Shown: positions 51,953 through 61,130, counted from the stretch's first letter. The stretch is 64,000 bases of DNA from Planococcus halocryophilus (GCF_001687585.2 NZ_CP016537.2:592001-656000); one strand, 5' to 3'. Program-made: numbers and translations. The notes: generated by a model not told the origin, from the letters alone.

Positions 51953-53563
51953 ATGGGCACGATTGAACTAAAGACATGGGACTTCAACAAAACTGCGTTG
52001 GACAGTATCAAGAAAGAAGCTTACTTTGATTATCCAGTCGTTTACTTTTTGAACAATAATACCACTGTATATATTGGGGAAACTGTCGCCTTTAAAAATC
52101 GGATGAAATCTCACTTGAATAATATTGAGAGAAAGAAATTAGAAAAAATGACGCTCATCATTCATGAAAAGTTTCATCGATCAGCTACATATAATATAGA
52201 AACCAAATTAATTAATTATTTTTTAGGCGATAATCGTTACAAGCTGCAAAACAAGAGTCAGACGGTGCAAAGTGTTATGCACAATTATCATGATAAAGAA
52301 TTCTACGATATAAAAATTTTCAATGAGATATGGACAGAACTGTTGAATAGGAACATGGTAAATAGCCCGGCTCATGTAATTGAAAACAGAGACATCTTTA
52401 AACTTTCTCCTTTTAAAGAACTGACGATGACACAACTCGAGCTTAAAACAAAAATTCTAGAAGTGTGTGAAGAACACATCGATGATGATGAAACGTTTGT
52501 ATTTATGGTTAAAGGTGAAGCGGGTGTTGGTAAAAGTGTGGTCTTAAGTTCCGTGTTTAATAGCATCCAGGAACGAGCAGCTGACAAAAATTCTAAACTC
52601 CATCAAACGAAGAATTACTTACTCGTCAACCATTCAGAAATGCTGAAAACGTATAAAAACATCGCAGCCAATGTAAAGTTTCTGAAAAAGAATAACTTTG
52701 ACAAGCCGACAAGTTTCATTAACAAGCAAAAGAAAGCTGCTGAAAAAGCGGACATAGTTTTAGTCGATGAAGCGCATTTATTGCTGAGCAGAGCGGATGC
52801 GTTCAATGGCTTTAATGAGAACAATCAATTAGAAGAAATCATTAAACACAGCAAAGTCGTCATCGTTGTTTACGACGAAAAACAAGTATTAAAACTGAAA
52901 AGCTATTGGGACGAAGAACGGCTCAAGAAAATAGTGTCAGGCTATCAAAGAGAAGAGCCCTACGTTTTAAGAGAACAGTTCCGCATGAATGCAGGTGATG
53001 ATGTGATCAATTGGATCGACAATTTTGTAGAGAAGCGAATTGGTAAGCTCCCGAAAGATGAGCTATATGATTTTCAAATATTCGATTCTGCCAAGAAAAT
53101 GCATGATGCCATAGTGGAAAAGAATAAAGAATATGGACTCTCCAGAGTGGTATCAACATTTGACTACGAACATAAGAAAGACGGCGAGCAGTACTACATC
53201 AGAGAAGACAATCTCGAAATTCCCTGGAACTCAACCGACACTAAAAACACCTGGGCAGAAAAGCCGGAGACAATCAAAGAAGCGGGATCCATCTATACAA
53301 TTCAAGGTTTCGATTTGAATTATGTAGGCGTGATATTGGGACCATCAGTTACTTATGATGAACAAAATGATTGCTTGAAGATTGTAACTGAAAAATATAG
53401 TGACACCGAAGCGTTCAGAGGAAAAGATGGAATTGAGGATGTTGAACGAGCGAAAGAACAGATTATATTGAATTCCATTAATGTGTTGATGAAGAGGGGG
53501 ATAAAGGGGCTTTATGTTTTTGCTAGTGATGGGGGGGTGAGAGAGCGACTTATTGAACTATAA
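51953..53563 (+). CDS. GIY-YIG nuclease fused to Schlafen group 3 DNA/RNA helicase (DUF2075)
   Basis: A 536-residue protein. N-terminal GIY-YIG-like nuclease: VVYFL (29-33), VYIGET (39-44) with Arg in KNRMKSHL and Glu in the following helix (ETKLINYF). Then a superfamily 1-like helicase core of the DUF2075 type: Walker A GEAGVGKS (188-195), Walker B VLVDEAH (Asp272, Glu273), REQFRMN (motif IV-like). Such fusions occur in phage-defence islands. Start ATG 51953 has AGAGG 11 bases upstream. It begins the accessory defence-like run. Confidence 0.87.
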   Translation: MGTIELKTWDFNKTALDSIKKEAYFDYPVVYFLNNNTTVYIGETVAFKNRMKSHLNNIERKKLEKMTLIIHEKFHRSATYNIETKLINYFLGDNRYKLQNKSQTVQSVMHNYHDKEFYDIKIFNEIWTELLNRNMVNSPAHVIENRDIFKLSPFKELTMTQLELKTKILEVCEEHIDDDETFVFMVKGEAGVGKSVVLSSVFNSIQERAADKNSKLHQTKNYLLVNHSEMLKTYKNIAANVKFLKKNNFDKPTSFINKQKKAAEKADIVLVDEAHLLLSRADAFNGFNENNQLEEIIKHSKVVIVVYDEKQVLKLKSYWDEERLKKIVSGYQREEPYVLREQFRMNAGDDVINWIDNFVEKRIGKLPKDELYDFQIFDSAKKMHDAIVEKNKEYGLSRVVSTFDYEHKKDGEQYYIREDNLEIPWNSTDTKNTWAEKPETIKEAGSIYTIQGFDLNYVGVILGPSVTYDEQNDCLKIVTEKYSDTEAFRGKDGIEDVERAKEQIILNSINVLMKRGIKGLYVFASDGGVRERLIEL

Positions 53564-53629
53564 AGATAAATATAAAGCAGTAACTAATTAAAAAAAGATA
53601 TTATAAAAGGACTTTTAAATCTCAAAGGT

Positions 53630-56050
53630 ATGAAAATTAAATTGGAAGTGGTGTTCGCATTGGGGATGTGGGGATTAAATATTAAGGGTGGATATTTTAA
53701 AGAGGAGTCACAATTAAAATTATATGATAAACATAAACACGTAGGTTCATTAATTTATGGAAAGAATGGTAGTGGAAAGTCTAGTATATCTCGTGCAATA
53801 TTTGAAAAAGACCGTTTAATAAAAGAAGAGATTAAAGAAGAAGAACTTGAATTCTCTCCTTTAATTTTTCAGGCTCATGAAGAACATCCTAAACAAGGTA
53901 GTAAAGTAATGTCAGAGGATGAGGTATCTAGTTTTAAGTATTTGATCTTTAACGAAGAGTTTGTTATGAAAAATATTCAATTCAAAACTGATGGGTTAGA
54001 CGCTATAGTTATGTTGGGAGATCAAAAAGACTTACACGAAAAACTAGAAAGTAACAAAGACGAAATAGAAAAAAGTATCAGTGAGAGAAAATTATACATA
54101 ACAGATTTAACTGATGAAGATCGGATGTCTTCTGCGAAAATAAAAGAGAATATTAAAAAAAATCTATCCGAACGCTGGAGTACTACGGAAAAAGATATTA
54201 AAGACAACTCAATTAAAAGTGCAGTAACAAATAGTTTAATTGATAAAGTAATAGATCTTTCAGAGAACTCTAGAAGTTATGGAGATATTTCTGAAAAAAT
54301 AACAAGCTTGATTAAAAAGTTAAGAAACATCCGTTCACTTGAGAAAGTTGAAGAAATAAATATAAAAGTGTTAGATTATAATTTCGAGAAATTAAAAATT
54401 CTACTAGAAAAGAGAATTGAAAAGCCAGATTTAAATGAAAGAGAAAATAAAATACTAGAAGTTATTAAGGATACTAATGGATTGATGATGTCTCAAACCA
54501 ATAATTTAATTCAAAGTGACACAGAAGATTGTCCACTTTGTTTTCAAACCATCAATCCCAATTATAAAAAGGAAATTTCAATTGCTATTGAAAAATTGCT
54601 ACATACTAGGGCGGCGAATGAACATATTCAAGAATTAGATAAAAAAGAATTACCTAATATAGATATGACCTTAGATACATATGAAAATATTGTTGCTTCT
54701 TTAACATTAAAAGATTTAACTCAAAAAATTGATTTGTACAACGAATGTATAAAGTCTGTTAACAAAAAGATATTTATAAAAATTCAAAACCCTTACTCGC
54801 CTATAGACATAGAAGAAAAAATAATTAAAAAGTGTTTAAATGAGATAAACAAAGTCATAGAAATTTGTAATAAAGAAATAAAGATTTTTAATAATGATAT
54901 AGCTGAAAAGAATAAAATCCTTGAAGAAGCATCTAAACTGAATTTGGATCTTGCTCACAAAGATGTAAAGAGCTTAATTAGTGATTATAAAAAACAAAGT
55001 ATTTCAGAAAGTGTATTGAGTAGGAAAATAGAAGGATTAAATACTTTACTTGAGAAGTTAGAAGCAGAAGGAAAACAAATAGAAGCGGAACTCTTAAATA
55101 CTAACATTGCATGCGACCTTATAAATGATTACTTAAAATATATTTTTTATGATAGTGAAAGACTTACTATTCATCCAGATGATAAGTATTATTCAATTAA
55201 ATGCAGAGGAGAAAGCATTAAGCTTTCATCTTTATCTATTGGAGAGAGAAATTGTATAGCTCTATGCTATTTCTTTTCACAATTATTTAAAGGAAAGTCA
55301 ATGCAAAAGGTATTTCAAGAAAAATGCTTGCTAGTTATGGATGATCCTATTTCTAGTTTTGACTTTGAAAATAAAGTTGGTGTTTTTTCTTTTTTAAGAT
55401 TTATTTTAAATGAATTTCATTCTTCAAATCAAGAAAGCAGAGCCATTATTTTCACTCATGATCTAGAAGTTTTTAATCATCTTTTTAAAATTTATAATGA
55501 TATCAAGTTAAAGGATAAATATTCCACTATTCATTTAGAAAACAAAAAAGTTAAATTCATTAATTCTAACGACTTCAACGAATATAGTGATTTACTAAAT
55601 CAAATATTTGAGTTTGCCCATAATCAAGAAGCACCTGTTAAACAACTTTCAATTGGTAATATAATGAGAAGAGTGTTGGAAGCTTTTGCCACTTTCAACT
55701 ATAATTTAGGGATAGAAGGTCTTACTGCCAATGAAAAAGTATTAGATTTACTAACAACTGAAAAAGAAAAAGCTTATTTTAAAAATCGCATGTATAGATT
55801 AGTTTTAAATAGTGAGAGTCATTTATATGAAAGAACTAGAGGTATTTTAACTAGAGGATTCGCAGAAAACTTTTCTGTTGATGAAAAAGTAAAAACTGCT
55901 AAAGATATTATTATTCTCATGCATAGTTTAAATCCAACTCATATCGACATACTTCTAAGTAATAAAAATGATTCAGACCAAACTTTAGAAGAAAAGTTGA
56001 AATTAATAAATAGTTGGAGAAATGAAATTTTCTCTTCAATTACAAGGTAG
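53630..56050 (+). CDS. Zinc-hook AAA ATPase, RloC/PrrC-like
   Basis: An 806-residue SMC/Rad50-like ATPase (AAA_13 type). Walker A GKNGSGKSS (44-52); long coiled coil interrupted by a zinc-hook-like CPLC (301-304), signature SLSIGERN (near 533), Walker B LLVMDDPISSFD (near 565), HTHD-type H-loop. The C-terminal 130 residues carry MRRVLEAF (near 676) and SESHLYE (near 727), similar to the Arg/Glu/His arrangement of PrrC/RloC anticodon nucleases. Much more A+T-rich than its neighbours, a sign of transfer. The start is uncertain: ATG 53630 has poor spacing, and ATG 53666 (MWGLNIKGG) matches the family start better. Confidence 0.82.
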   Translation: MKIKLEVVFALGMWGLNIKGGYFKEESQLKLYDKHKHVGSLIYGKNGSGKSSISRAIFEKDRLIKEEIKEEELEFSPLIFQAHEEHPKQGSKVMSEDEVSSFKYLIFNEEFVMKNIQFKTDGLDAIVMLGDQKDLHEKLESNKDEIEKSISERKLYITDLTDEDRMSSAKIKENIKKNLSERWSTTEKDIKDNSIKSAVTNSLIDKVIDLSENSRSYGDISEKITSLIKKLRNIRSLEKVEEINIKVLDYNFEKLKILLEKRIEKPDLNERENKILEVIKDTNGLMMSQTNNLIQSDTEDCPLCFQTINPNYKKEISIAIEKLLHTRAANEHIQELDKKELPNIDMTLDTYENIVASLTLKDLTQKIDLYNECIKSVNKKIFIKIQNPYSPIDIEEKIIKKCLNEINKVIEICNKEIKIFNNDIAEKNKILEEASKLNLDLAHKDVKSLISDYKKQSISESVLSRKIEGLNTLLEKLEAEGKQIEAELLNTNIACDLINDYLKYIFYDSERLTIHPDDKYYSIKCRGESIKLSSLSIGERNCIALCYFFSQLFKGKSMQKVFQEKCLLVMDDPISSFDFENKVGVFSFLRFILNEFHSSNQESRAIIFTHDLEVFNHLFKIYNDIKLKDKYSTIHLENKKVKFINSNDFNEYSDLLNQIFEFAHNQEAPVKQLSIGNIMRRVLEAFATFNYNLGIEGLTANEKVLDLLTTEKEKAYFKNRMYRLVLNSESHLYERTRGILTRGFAENFSVDEKVKTAKDIIILMHSLNPTHIDILLSNKNDSDQTLEEKLKLINSWRNEIFSSITR

Positions 56051-56114
56051 CTTTTAATGCATGTAGTTTCAATTTATTAATCTTGTAAGTTGTTTAGTAA
56101 TGGGGTGTCTCCTG

Positions 56115-56272
56115 ATGAAATCGCTGCACAGAAAAGAAACAATTCCAACAATACAAGAATATTTATAATCCGTATATTGTCACACTATTGCTATATCAAT
56201 ATTATAGGTGTAACTTTTTAATTTTTATTTATCAGTATAAAATTTTTGGTGATCGTTCCGCTTATAGGGAGA
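56115..56272. repeat. Degenerate MITE-like copy between the ATPase and HNH genes
   Basis: Contains GAAAAGAAACAATTCC, ATTTATAATCCGTATATTG, CACAC..GGTGTAAC with T run, and ATCAGTATAAAATTTTTGG in the same order as the intact element. Confidence 0.5.
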
Positions 56273-56305
56273 CTAAATCCAACTATCGTTTAAAGGAGAA
56301 ACCTT

Positions 56306-57853
56306 ATGTTGACAAAAGATAGTATTGAAAGAGTGATGAGAGAAAGAAATCGGAAAGGTGATAACCTTATAAGAGATATTCAAATAGTTCAAAGTTATTT
56401 TGGACTTGGAATTCAAAAAACTTTTACCTATCAGTCTCTTGCTGATGAATTCGGGGGAATGACTCGGGAGAGGATACGTCAAATCATCAATAATAAGTTC
56501 ATTAAAAAAGTAGAGGAAATGGACAAAGGTAGTTTATATGAAATTCAAAGTGTAGTAAGTGAGTTTCCAGTAATATTGTTGGAAGATTTAAAAGATATAT
56601 TAGAACAAAGAGGCCTTGCTGATAATGGACTTCATAATCAGGGCTTGTATAATCTGTTAGAAGTGTTTGAAATATGCTCGGAATATGAAGTGTGTACACT
56701 AGACTTCGACATACCTACCCGATTTGATTTCGAAAATAGTGCTTCTGTATTTATGGTGCAAAGAAAAGCAAAAGATACTCTTTATAAAGCGCTTCAGAAT
56801 ATACGAGAAGTTTTGGGGATGCATGGAATTGTTTGTTTGGAAAAAATATTTGAACAGGAGAACCTTGATAAAAGAAATATTTTATTTTTTCGAAGCCTTC
56901 TTTCACACTCCAGAGACTGCTGGACATATGAAAGTAAAGAGGGTTTATGGTATCTCTGGGAGAATAGGGATAGTGTCTTATTTAATGTACTTGAGAAAGT
57001 AGCATTCGTTACAAAGAAAATTCCAATCGAAAATTTATCCGATGTGATACATCGATATATTAATCGGCGTACTTTGCTATATGGAGCTCCAAATCAAGCA
57101 ATAATTAGTAAATATCTCAAGGAAGGCAAAAAAACTATTTATAACAATGATGAGGTAACTCTTTTAATTGATGGAAAAGTTCTCAATGATATTGAGCAAA
57201 GTATCTTGAGATTTTATCGAGAGCGGGAGGAAGTAAATATACCTTATAGTGAATTAAGTGTATATCTTCAAGAACTTGACTATCAAAAACCTTATTATGA
57301 CATAGCTTTATTTCGGTCTCCTATACTATTTGTAGAACGGAGTGACGGAAGGGGGAATTATCGATTTATAATCATAGATGCTTTGGCATCTATGAGCTTG
57401 TATGAGAAAACTAAGAAGCGACTTGGAAAATTAGAGGGGACAAATATCTCTGTAGAAGTTCAGATGCGTAAAGAACAGGCCATTCTTAGAGAGTGGTTGT
57501 TCCTTGGGAAAAACTCTGAATACTGTGCAATTTGTGGTGAGTTATATAGTATTAGTAGCATGGTTTGTGCTCATAAAAAGAAGAGAGCCAATTGCACAGA
57601 AGATGAGAGAACTGATCCATATATAGTTATGCCACTTTGCTTATTTGGGTGCGATATTATGTATGAACACGAATATTTCGAAATAGTAGAAGGGAAAGTT
57701 GTTAGCCATTTAGAGGATTTAATGGAGACAGAGAAAAAATATGTCAAGGCAATCCAGGGACGTGCAATAGATTTTCGGTGGCTTAAGGGTAATGCAGATT
57801 ATTTCAAGCGTGAATATCTTCCAGGGATGAGAAACAGTACTAAACGATTCTGA
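56306..57853 (+). CDS. HNH-type nuclease with sigma-4-like HTH (defence candidate)
   Basis: A 515-residue protein. Near the N-terminus, TYQSLADEFGGMTRERIRQI (about residues 36-56) is a sigma-70 region 4-like helix-turn-helix. The middle 300 residues are not recognised. The C-terminus has an HNH/zinc-binding pattern: Cys407-x2-Cys410, His423 in CAHKKKR, Cys445 and Cys449 in PLCLFGCD. DNA binding plus cleavage is the natural reading; the exact family is not known to me. AAAGGAG precedes ATG 56306. The last ten codons and the stop come from a MITE-like element at 57820, so the native C-terminus may be lost. Confidence 0.75.
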   Translation: MLTKDSIERVMRERNRKGDNLIRDIQIVQSYFGLGIQKTFTYQSLADEFGGMTRERIRQIINNKFIKKVEEMDKGSLYEIQSVVSEFPVILLEDLKDILEQRGLADNGLHNQGLYNLLEVFEICSEYEVCTLDFDIPTRFDFENSASVFMVQRKAKDTLYKALQNIREVLGMHGIVCLEKIFEQENLDKRNILFFRSLLSHSRDCWTYESKEGLWYLWENRDSVLFNVLEKVAFVTKKIPIENLSDVIHRYINRRTLLYGAPNQAIISKYLKEGKKTIYNNDEVTLLIDGKVLNDIEQSILRFYREREEVNIPYSELSVYLQELDYQKPYYDIALFRSPILFVERSDGRGNYRFIIIDALASMSLYEKTKKRLGKLEGTNISVEVQMRKEQAILREWLFLGKNSEYCAICGELYSISSMVCAHKKKRANCTEDERTDPYIVMPLCLFGCDIMYEHEYFEIVEGKVVSHLEDLMETEKKYVKAIQGRAIDFRWLKGNADYFKREYLPGMRNSTKRF

Positions 57854-57971
57854 CAATACACGACAATTTATAATGCATGCATTTCCACGCACGATGCATC
57901 AGTATTCAGGGTGTGGTCATTCGATTTTATTCATTCATATAAATTGTTTGGAATTGTGTCGCACCCCTGGA
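57820..57971. mobile_element. MITE-like element, intact copy B, overlapping the HNH gene end
   Basis: Left end CCAGGGATGAGAAACAGTAC (57821) and right end GGAATTGTGTCGCACCCCTG(G) (57970) are inverted; spacing about 151 bp as in copy A. The left end encodes the last residues of the HNH protein. Confidence 0.78.
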
Positions 57972-58035
57972 AGCGAAATTTAAAGCAAAGACATTCTATA
58001 TTATATGAAGGAAGTCTATTTTATAATTTCATTCA

Positions 58036-58620
58036 TCATTTTATTCTAATTTCTATTTCTTTTCCGTCCTCATAAACTAAACTGAACTGTTTAATCTTAC
58101 TATCGGAAAGTGTTTTATGTATTATTTTACAGTCCCGCACCATACTATCAGTAATTTCTTCCGCTAATTGATTCTCTATGTTCGAATTCTCTGGGTTCGA
58201 ATTTCTAAAAAATTTCGCGAATTTAGGTCTTAATATTTCTTCTACAGCAGTTGCGCCTCCTGCACTTAAAATCGGTAGTAATAAATCAGTTACTAAAGGA
58301 TTGGATATTAATTCTATCCATAAGGATCCCTCAGAAAACTTTTTTATTGCAAGTGGTTCTGTGTTCCTTGAAGAAAATTGCTGTATGCTATTACGAACAT
58401 GACTATGGCTTCTTCTATTTCTGTAATTTGTTTCTCTATAATATCTTCTTTCTAAAATTTCAATAAGTTTATAAGTTTTACTTTCCGATAGAGTCAATAT
58501 ACTTAATTGTTTATGTAAACTATTAAAACCATTAAGTAATAATGTGAAATCCTTTAACAATAGTCCTTCTTCAAAATCGATATATAATTTTAAATTTTCG
58601 ATTTGTGCATTATTATCCAT
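58036..58620 (-). CDS. Unknown protein, possible effector
   Basis: A 194-residue protein, not recognised. The N-terminal 90 residues are helical and charged, a basic Arg/His-rich segment follows (RRSHSHVRNSIQQF), then KKFSEGSLWIELISNPLVTD and a moderately hydrophobic stretch (about 115-140) that could touch the membrane. AGAGGA precedes ATG 58620; the longer frame to 58674 runs into a MITE end. A+T-rich, convergent with the HNH gene, and placed next to the IS elements. Confidence 0.65.
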   Translation of the reverse strand: MDNNAQIENLKLYIDFEEGLLLKDFTLLLNGFNSLHKQLSILTLSESKTYKLIEILERRYYRETNYRNRRSHSHVRNSIQQFSSRNTEPLAIKKFSEGSLWIELISNPLVTDLLLPILSAGGATAVEEILRPKFAKFFRNSNPENSNIENQLAEEITDSMVRDCKIIHKTLSDSKIKQFSLVYEDGKEIEIRIK

Positions 58621-58656
58621 ATTATCAATTCCTCTCATTATAAGTTGAAAAACGTG

Positions 58657-58684
58657 CCCCTGTGTAAGAAACAATTCTAAAAGA
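58657..58684. repeat. MITE-like element, copy C, left part (split by IS66)
   Basis: CCCCTGTGTAAGAAACAATT followed by CTAAAAGA is the left end of a third element. Its remainder continues at 61131. The IS66 element sits in between. Confidence 0.75.
58677..58684. repeat. IS66 target-site duplication, left copy
   Basis: CTAAAAGA immediately before the IS66 left end; repeated at 61131-61138. Confidence 0.9.
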
Positions 58685-58723
58685 GTAAGCGTCTAATAAT
58701 GAACACCTGGTTTCTTAGAAAAG

Positions 58724-58770
58724 AAAATGCCTTTCCGATTTTTTGTCGGAAAGGCATTTTTTATTTTTTC
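58724..58770. terminator. Terminator in the IS66 end
   Basis: AATGCCTTTCCGA and TCGGAAAGGCATT flank TTTTTTG, followed by TTTTATTTTTTC. It closes tnpC and shields the element from outside transcription; the same hairpin is in copies 2 and 3. Confidence 0.85.
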
Positions 58771-60380
58771 TTTTGGATATAACAGTCTTTCGGAAGTTCC
58801 TTCGACCACGGCATGAGATGCTCGAGGTTCAGGTCCGCCGTCATGTCCAGCTGCGGAAGTTCTTCGAAAAGAAATTGAAGGTAGAAAAATGGATTCAAGC
58901 CATTCTCTTTGGCTGTCTCTACGAGACTGTAGATGATGGCACTGGAATTCGCTCCGCTTGTCGAAACGGCGAACAGCCAATTTTTTCGTCCGATGACGAA
59001 CGGTTTAATCGACCGTTCCGCACGATTGTTGTCGATCTCGATGCGTCCGTCTTTCATGAATGTTGTCAGCTTATGCCATTGATTCAACGAATAGGTGATG
59101 GCTTTCCCGGTGGCTGATTGCGGCGCAATGATTTCTTTTTGTTCATGGAGCCAAGCCAAATAAGCATCCAGCACAGGCTGACTGTCTTTTTGTCTTATTT
59201 TCAACCGCTCTTTGGCGTCCAACTTCTTGATTTTTCGTTCAATCGCGAATAATTGGTTACAGAAGTTGAGGCCCTTTTTGGCAATCGTCGATCGGGTGGA
59301 ACTTGATGAGGGGCTCTTCAATGCCTTCAGCGCCTCATCGAATTTCCGACGGGCATGTGCCCAACAGCCCGCGAGCTCCACATTTTCGAGCGATTCATAA
59401 CCGGCATATCCGTCGACGTTGAGGTAGCCTTCGTATCCCTTCAAGAAATCCTTCGGATTTTTACTCGATCGGTTCGCTCGGTAATCGAAAAGGACCATCG
59501 GTTTTTTCGTTACAGAACTCGTGCGATAGAGCCACATGTACGACTTGGATTGTGCTATCTTGCCGGGTTCATCGAGAACTTGCAGGCTAGTCTCATCGGC
59601 ATGAAGCAACTCTTCCTGCAGGAGTTGACGGTGGAGAAGATCATAAAACGGGCGCAACCAGCGGGTCGTACTTGAAATCATCCAATTCGAGAGTGTCTGG
59701 CGGTTCAACGGGATGCCCATCCGTTCCAGCTGCTTTTCCTGACGATAAAGCGGAAGACCATCCGCAAATTTTTGCGTCATGACAAAGGCGATTGCGGAAG
59801 GTGAAGCCAATCCCTTTGGGATGACTGGATTTGGCATCTTCGCTTTGACGATGGGAGTCGTGATGGCATGCTTCTCACAATGACGGCAGCTGTAAATGTG
59901 CTGAACGTGTTCCACCACTTTGACCTGCGCCGGAACGACCTTCAATTCTTGCCGGGTTTGGTGGCTCATTTCATGAAGTTCGTGATTGCATGCCAAACAG
60001 ACCTTCTCTGCATCAGAAAGGTCGTAATGGATGGTTTCGACCGGCAGGTCTTTCAGTTTTTCTGCACGGCCGCCAATTTTTTTGCGCGTGTAGTTGATGG
60101 TCTCCATTGTCGGTTCCGCCAATAAGACGGCAGAAGAGATTTCGGCTTCGTTGAAAAGCTGAAGCGTCAACTGGTTGTCGTCCGTCTTTTCGCTGGATAC
60201 ACCAAAGCGTTTCTGCTGGGCCAATCGAAACTGCTCTTCGTACCACTGCACCTTCAGCTCCAGTGTCTTCATCTGGTTCTCTAGCTGCGCGTTCTTCTTT
60301 TCCAATTCTTCAATTGTGGGTGAGGTCTTTCCGTCCATTATTTTCATAAGTCTAAGAATAGCACAAAAGTTTTGCCTCAA
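58761..60380 (-). CDS. tnpC: IS66 transposase TnpC
   Basis: A 539-residue IS66 transposase: N-terminal leucine-rich coiled coil (EELEKKNAQLENQMKTLE), zinc-finger-like CLACNH and CRHCEKH, then the DDE catalytic region with Asp in LHADETSLQVLD, Asp in YLNVDGYAGYE and Glu in IDNNRAERSIKPF. The start is uncertain: TTG 60380 lies next to the tnpB stop, and ATG 60347 is an alternative. It should act with TnpA and TnpB. Confidence 0.93.
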   Translation of the reverse strand: MRQNFCAILRLMKIMDGKTSPTIEELEKKNAQLENQMKTLELKVQWYEEQFRLAQQKRFGVSSEKTDDNQLTLQLFNEAEISSAVLLAEPTMETINYTRKKIGGRAEKLKDLPVETIHYDLSDAEKVCLACNHELHEMSHQTRQELKVVPAQVKVVEHVQHIYSCRHCEKHAITTPIVKAKMPNPVIPKGLASPSAIAFVMTQKFADGLPLYRQEKQLERMGIPLNRQTLSNWMISSTTRWLRPFYDLLHRQLLQEELLHADETSLQVLDEPGKIAQSKSYMWLYRTSSVTKKPMVLFDYRANRSSKNPKDFLKGYEGYLNVDGYAGYESLENVELAGCWAHARRKFDEALKALKSPSSSSTRSTIAKKGLNFCNQLFAIERKIKKLDAKERLKIRQKDSQPVLDAYLAWLHEQKEIIAPQSATGKAITYSLNQWHKLTTFMKDGRIEIDNNRAERSIKPFVIGRKNWLFAVSTSGANSSAIIYSLVETAKENGLNPFFYLQFLFEELPQLDMTADLNLEHLMPWSKELPKDCYIQKKK

Positions 60381-60386
60381 ATAGAC

Positions 60387-60743
60387 CTAAATGATTTTTT
60401 TCGCCGCAACGGATGGATGCGCCTGACGTTGGTTCAGCGGCAGGCCATCAAGCAACCAGTTCAACTGCCGAGACGTGATTGGAAGGGGCAGGCTGGACCC
60501 AAGGTCCGGCCAATCGAACAACCCTTTTTCCAATCGGCGGTAGTAGAGCCAGAAGCCATTGTGATCCCAGAATAGAATCTTGAGCTTGTCTTTCTTCCGG
60601 TTACAAAACACAAAGAGCGCGTTGGAAAAAGGATCGAGCTGAAATAATTCCTGGACGATAACCGCGAGCCCATCAATTGACTTTCGGAGGTCTGTCGGTC
60701 CGGTAGCCAAATACACCCGCTCGACAATTCGGCCATTCATCAT
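60387..60743 (-). CDS. tnpB: IS66 accessory protein TnpB (Orf2)
   Basis: A 118-residue IS66 Orf2 protein: VYLATGPTDLRKSIDGLAVI, then the NALFVFCNRKKDKLKILFWD core and WLLDGLPLNQRQAH end, all diagnostic. Its ATG overlaps the tnpA stop by four bases. Required for IS66 transposition with TnpA and TnpC. Confidence 0.95.
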   Translation of the reverse strand: MMNGRIVERVYLATGPTDLRKSIDGLAVIVQELFQLDPFSNALFVFCNRKKDKLKILFWDHNGFWLYYRRLEKGLFDWPDLGSSLPLPITSRQLNWLLDGLPLNQRQAHPSVAAKKII

Positions 60744-61045
60744 AATTGATTAAGTGTCCGAAGGACCTTCAGTAACAGTTCGTCCTGGAAGCCACTCATC
60801 ACCTCAATTTCCACATTTTTTATTTTCAACGTAAGCGTCGTCTCGCTCGAAGGTTCTTCTACCAGACAGGAGACCCAAGCGGTCTCTTGCGACTTTTTGG
60901 ATACGGGCGACTGTTTGCGCAGCCAGTATTTCATCGTGTGGAGTTTGATGTCCTTCCTCTCGCACCATTGAACTAAAGTTTCTCCACTTTCCCGATATTC
61001 ACTGATTTGACCTGTCCAATATAATTCTTTCTCTTTTCTTTTCAA
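60740..61045 (-). CDS. tnpA: IS66 accessory protein TnpA (Orf1)
   Basis: A 101-residue IS66 Orf1-type protein with an N-terminal helix-turn-helix-like region (WTGQISEYRESGETLVQWCE, HTMKYWLRKQS). First gene of the IS operon; it overlaps tnpB by ATGA. GGAGG-like GGGAGGAG precedes its ATG on the minus strand. Confidence 0.9.
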   Translation of the reverse strand: MKRKEKELYWTGQISEYRESGETLVQWCERKDIKLHTMKYWLRKQSPVSKKSQETAWVSCLVEEPSSETTLTLKIKNVEIEVMSGFQDELLLKVLRTLNQL

Positions 61046-61130
61046 AAAAACTCCTCCCAGAAATTTAAGTCTGGAAAGAGTATCTCATGAAGAATCTTCT
61101 ATTAGAACGTGCTCATTATTTGACGCTTAC

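Larger units (their letters stand above)
58685..61130 (-). mobile_element. IS66-family insertion sequence, complete copy 1
   Basis: A 2446-bp element with terminal inverted repeats GTAAGCGTCTAATAATGAAC (left) and its near-complement ending GCTTAC (right), flanked by the 8-bp duplication CTAAAAGA on both sides. Eight-base duplications are the rule for IS66. It carries the three IS66 genes in the order tnpA-tnpB-tnpC on the minus strand. All three frames are intact. Confidence 0.95.
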
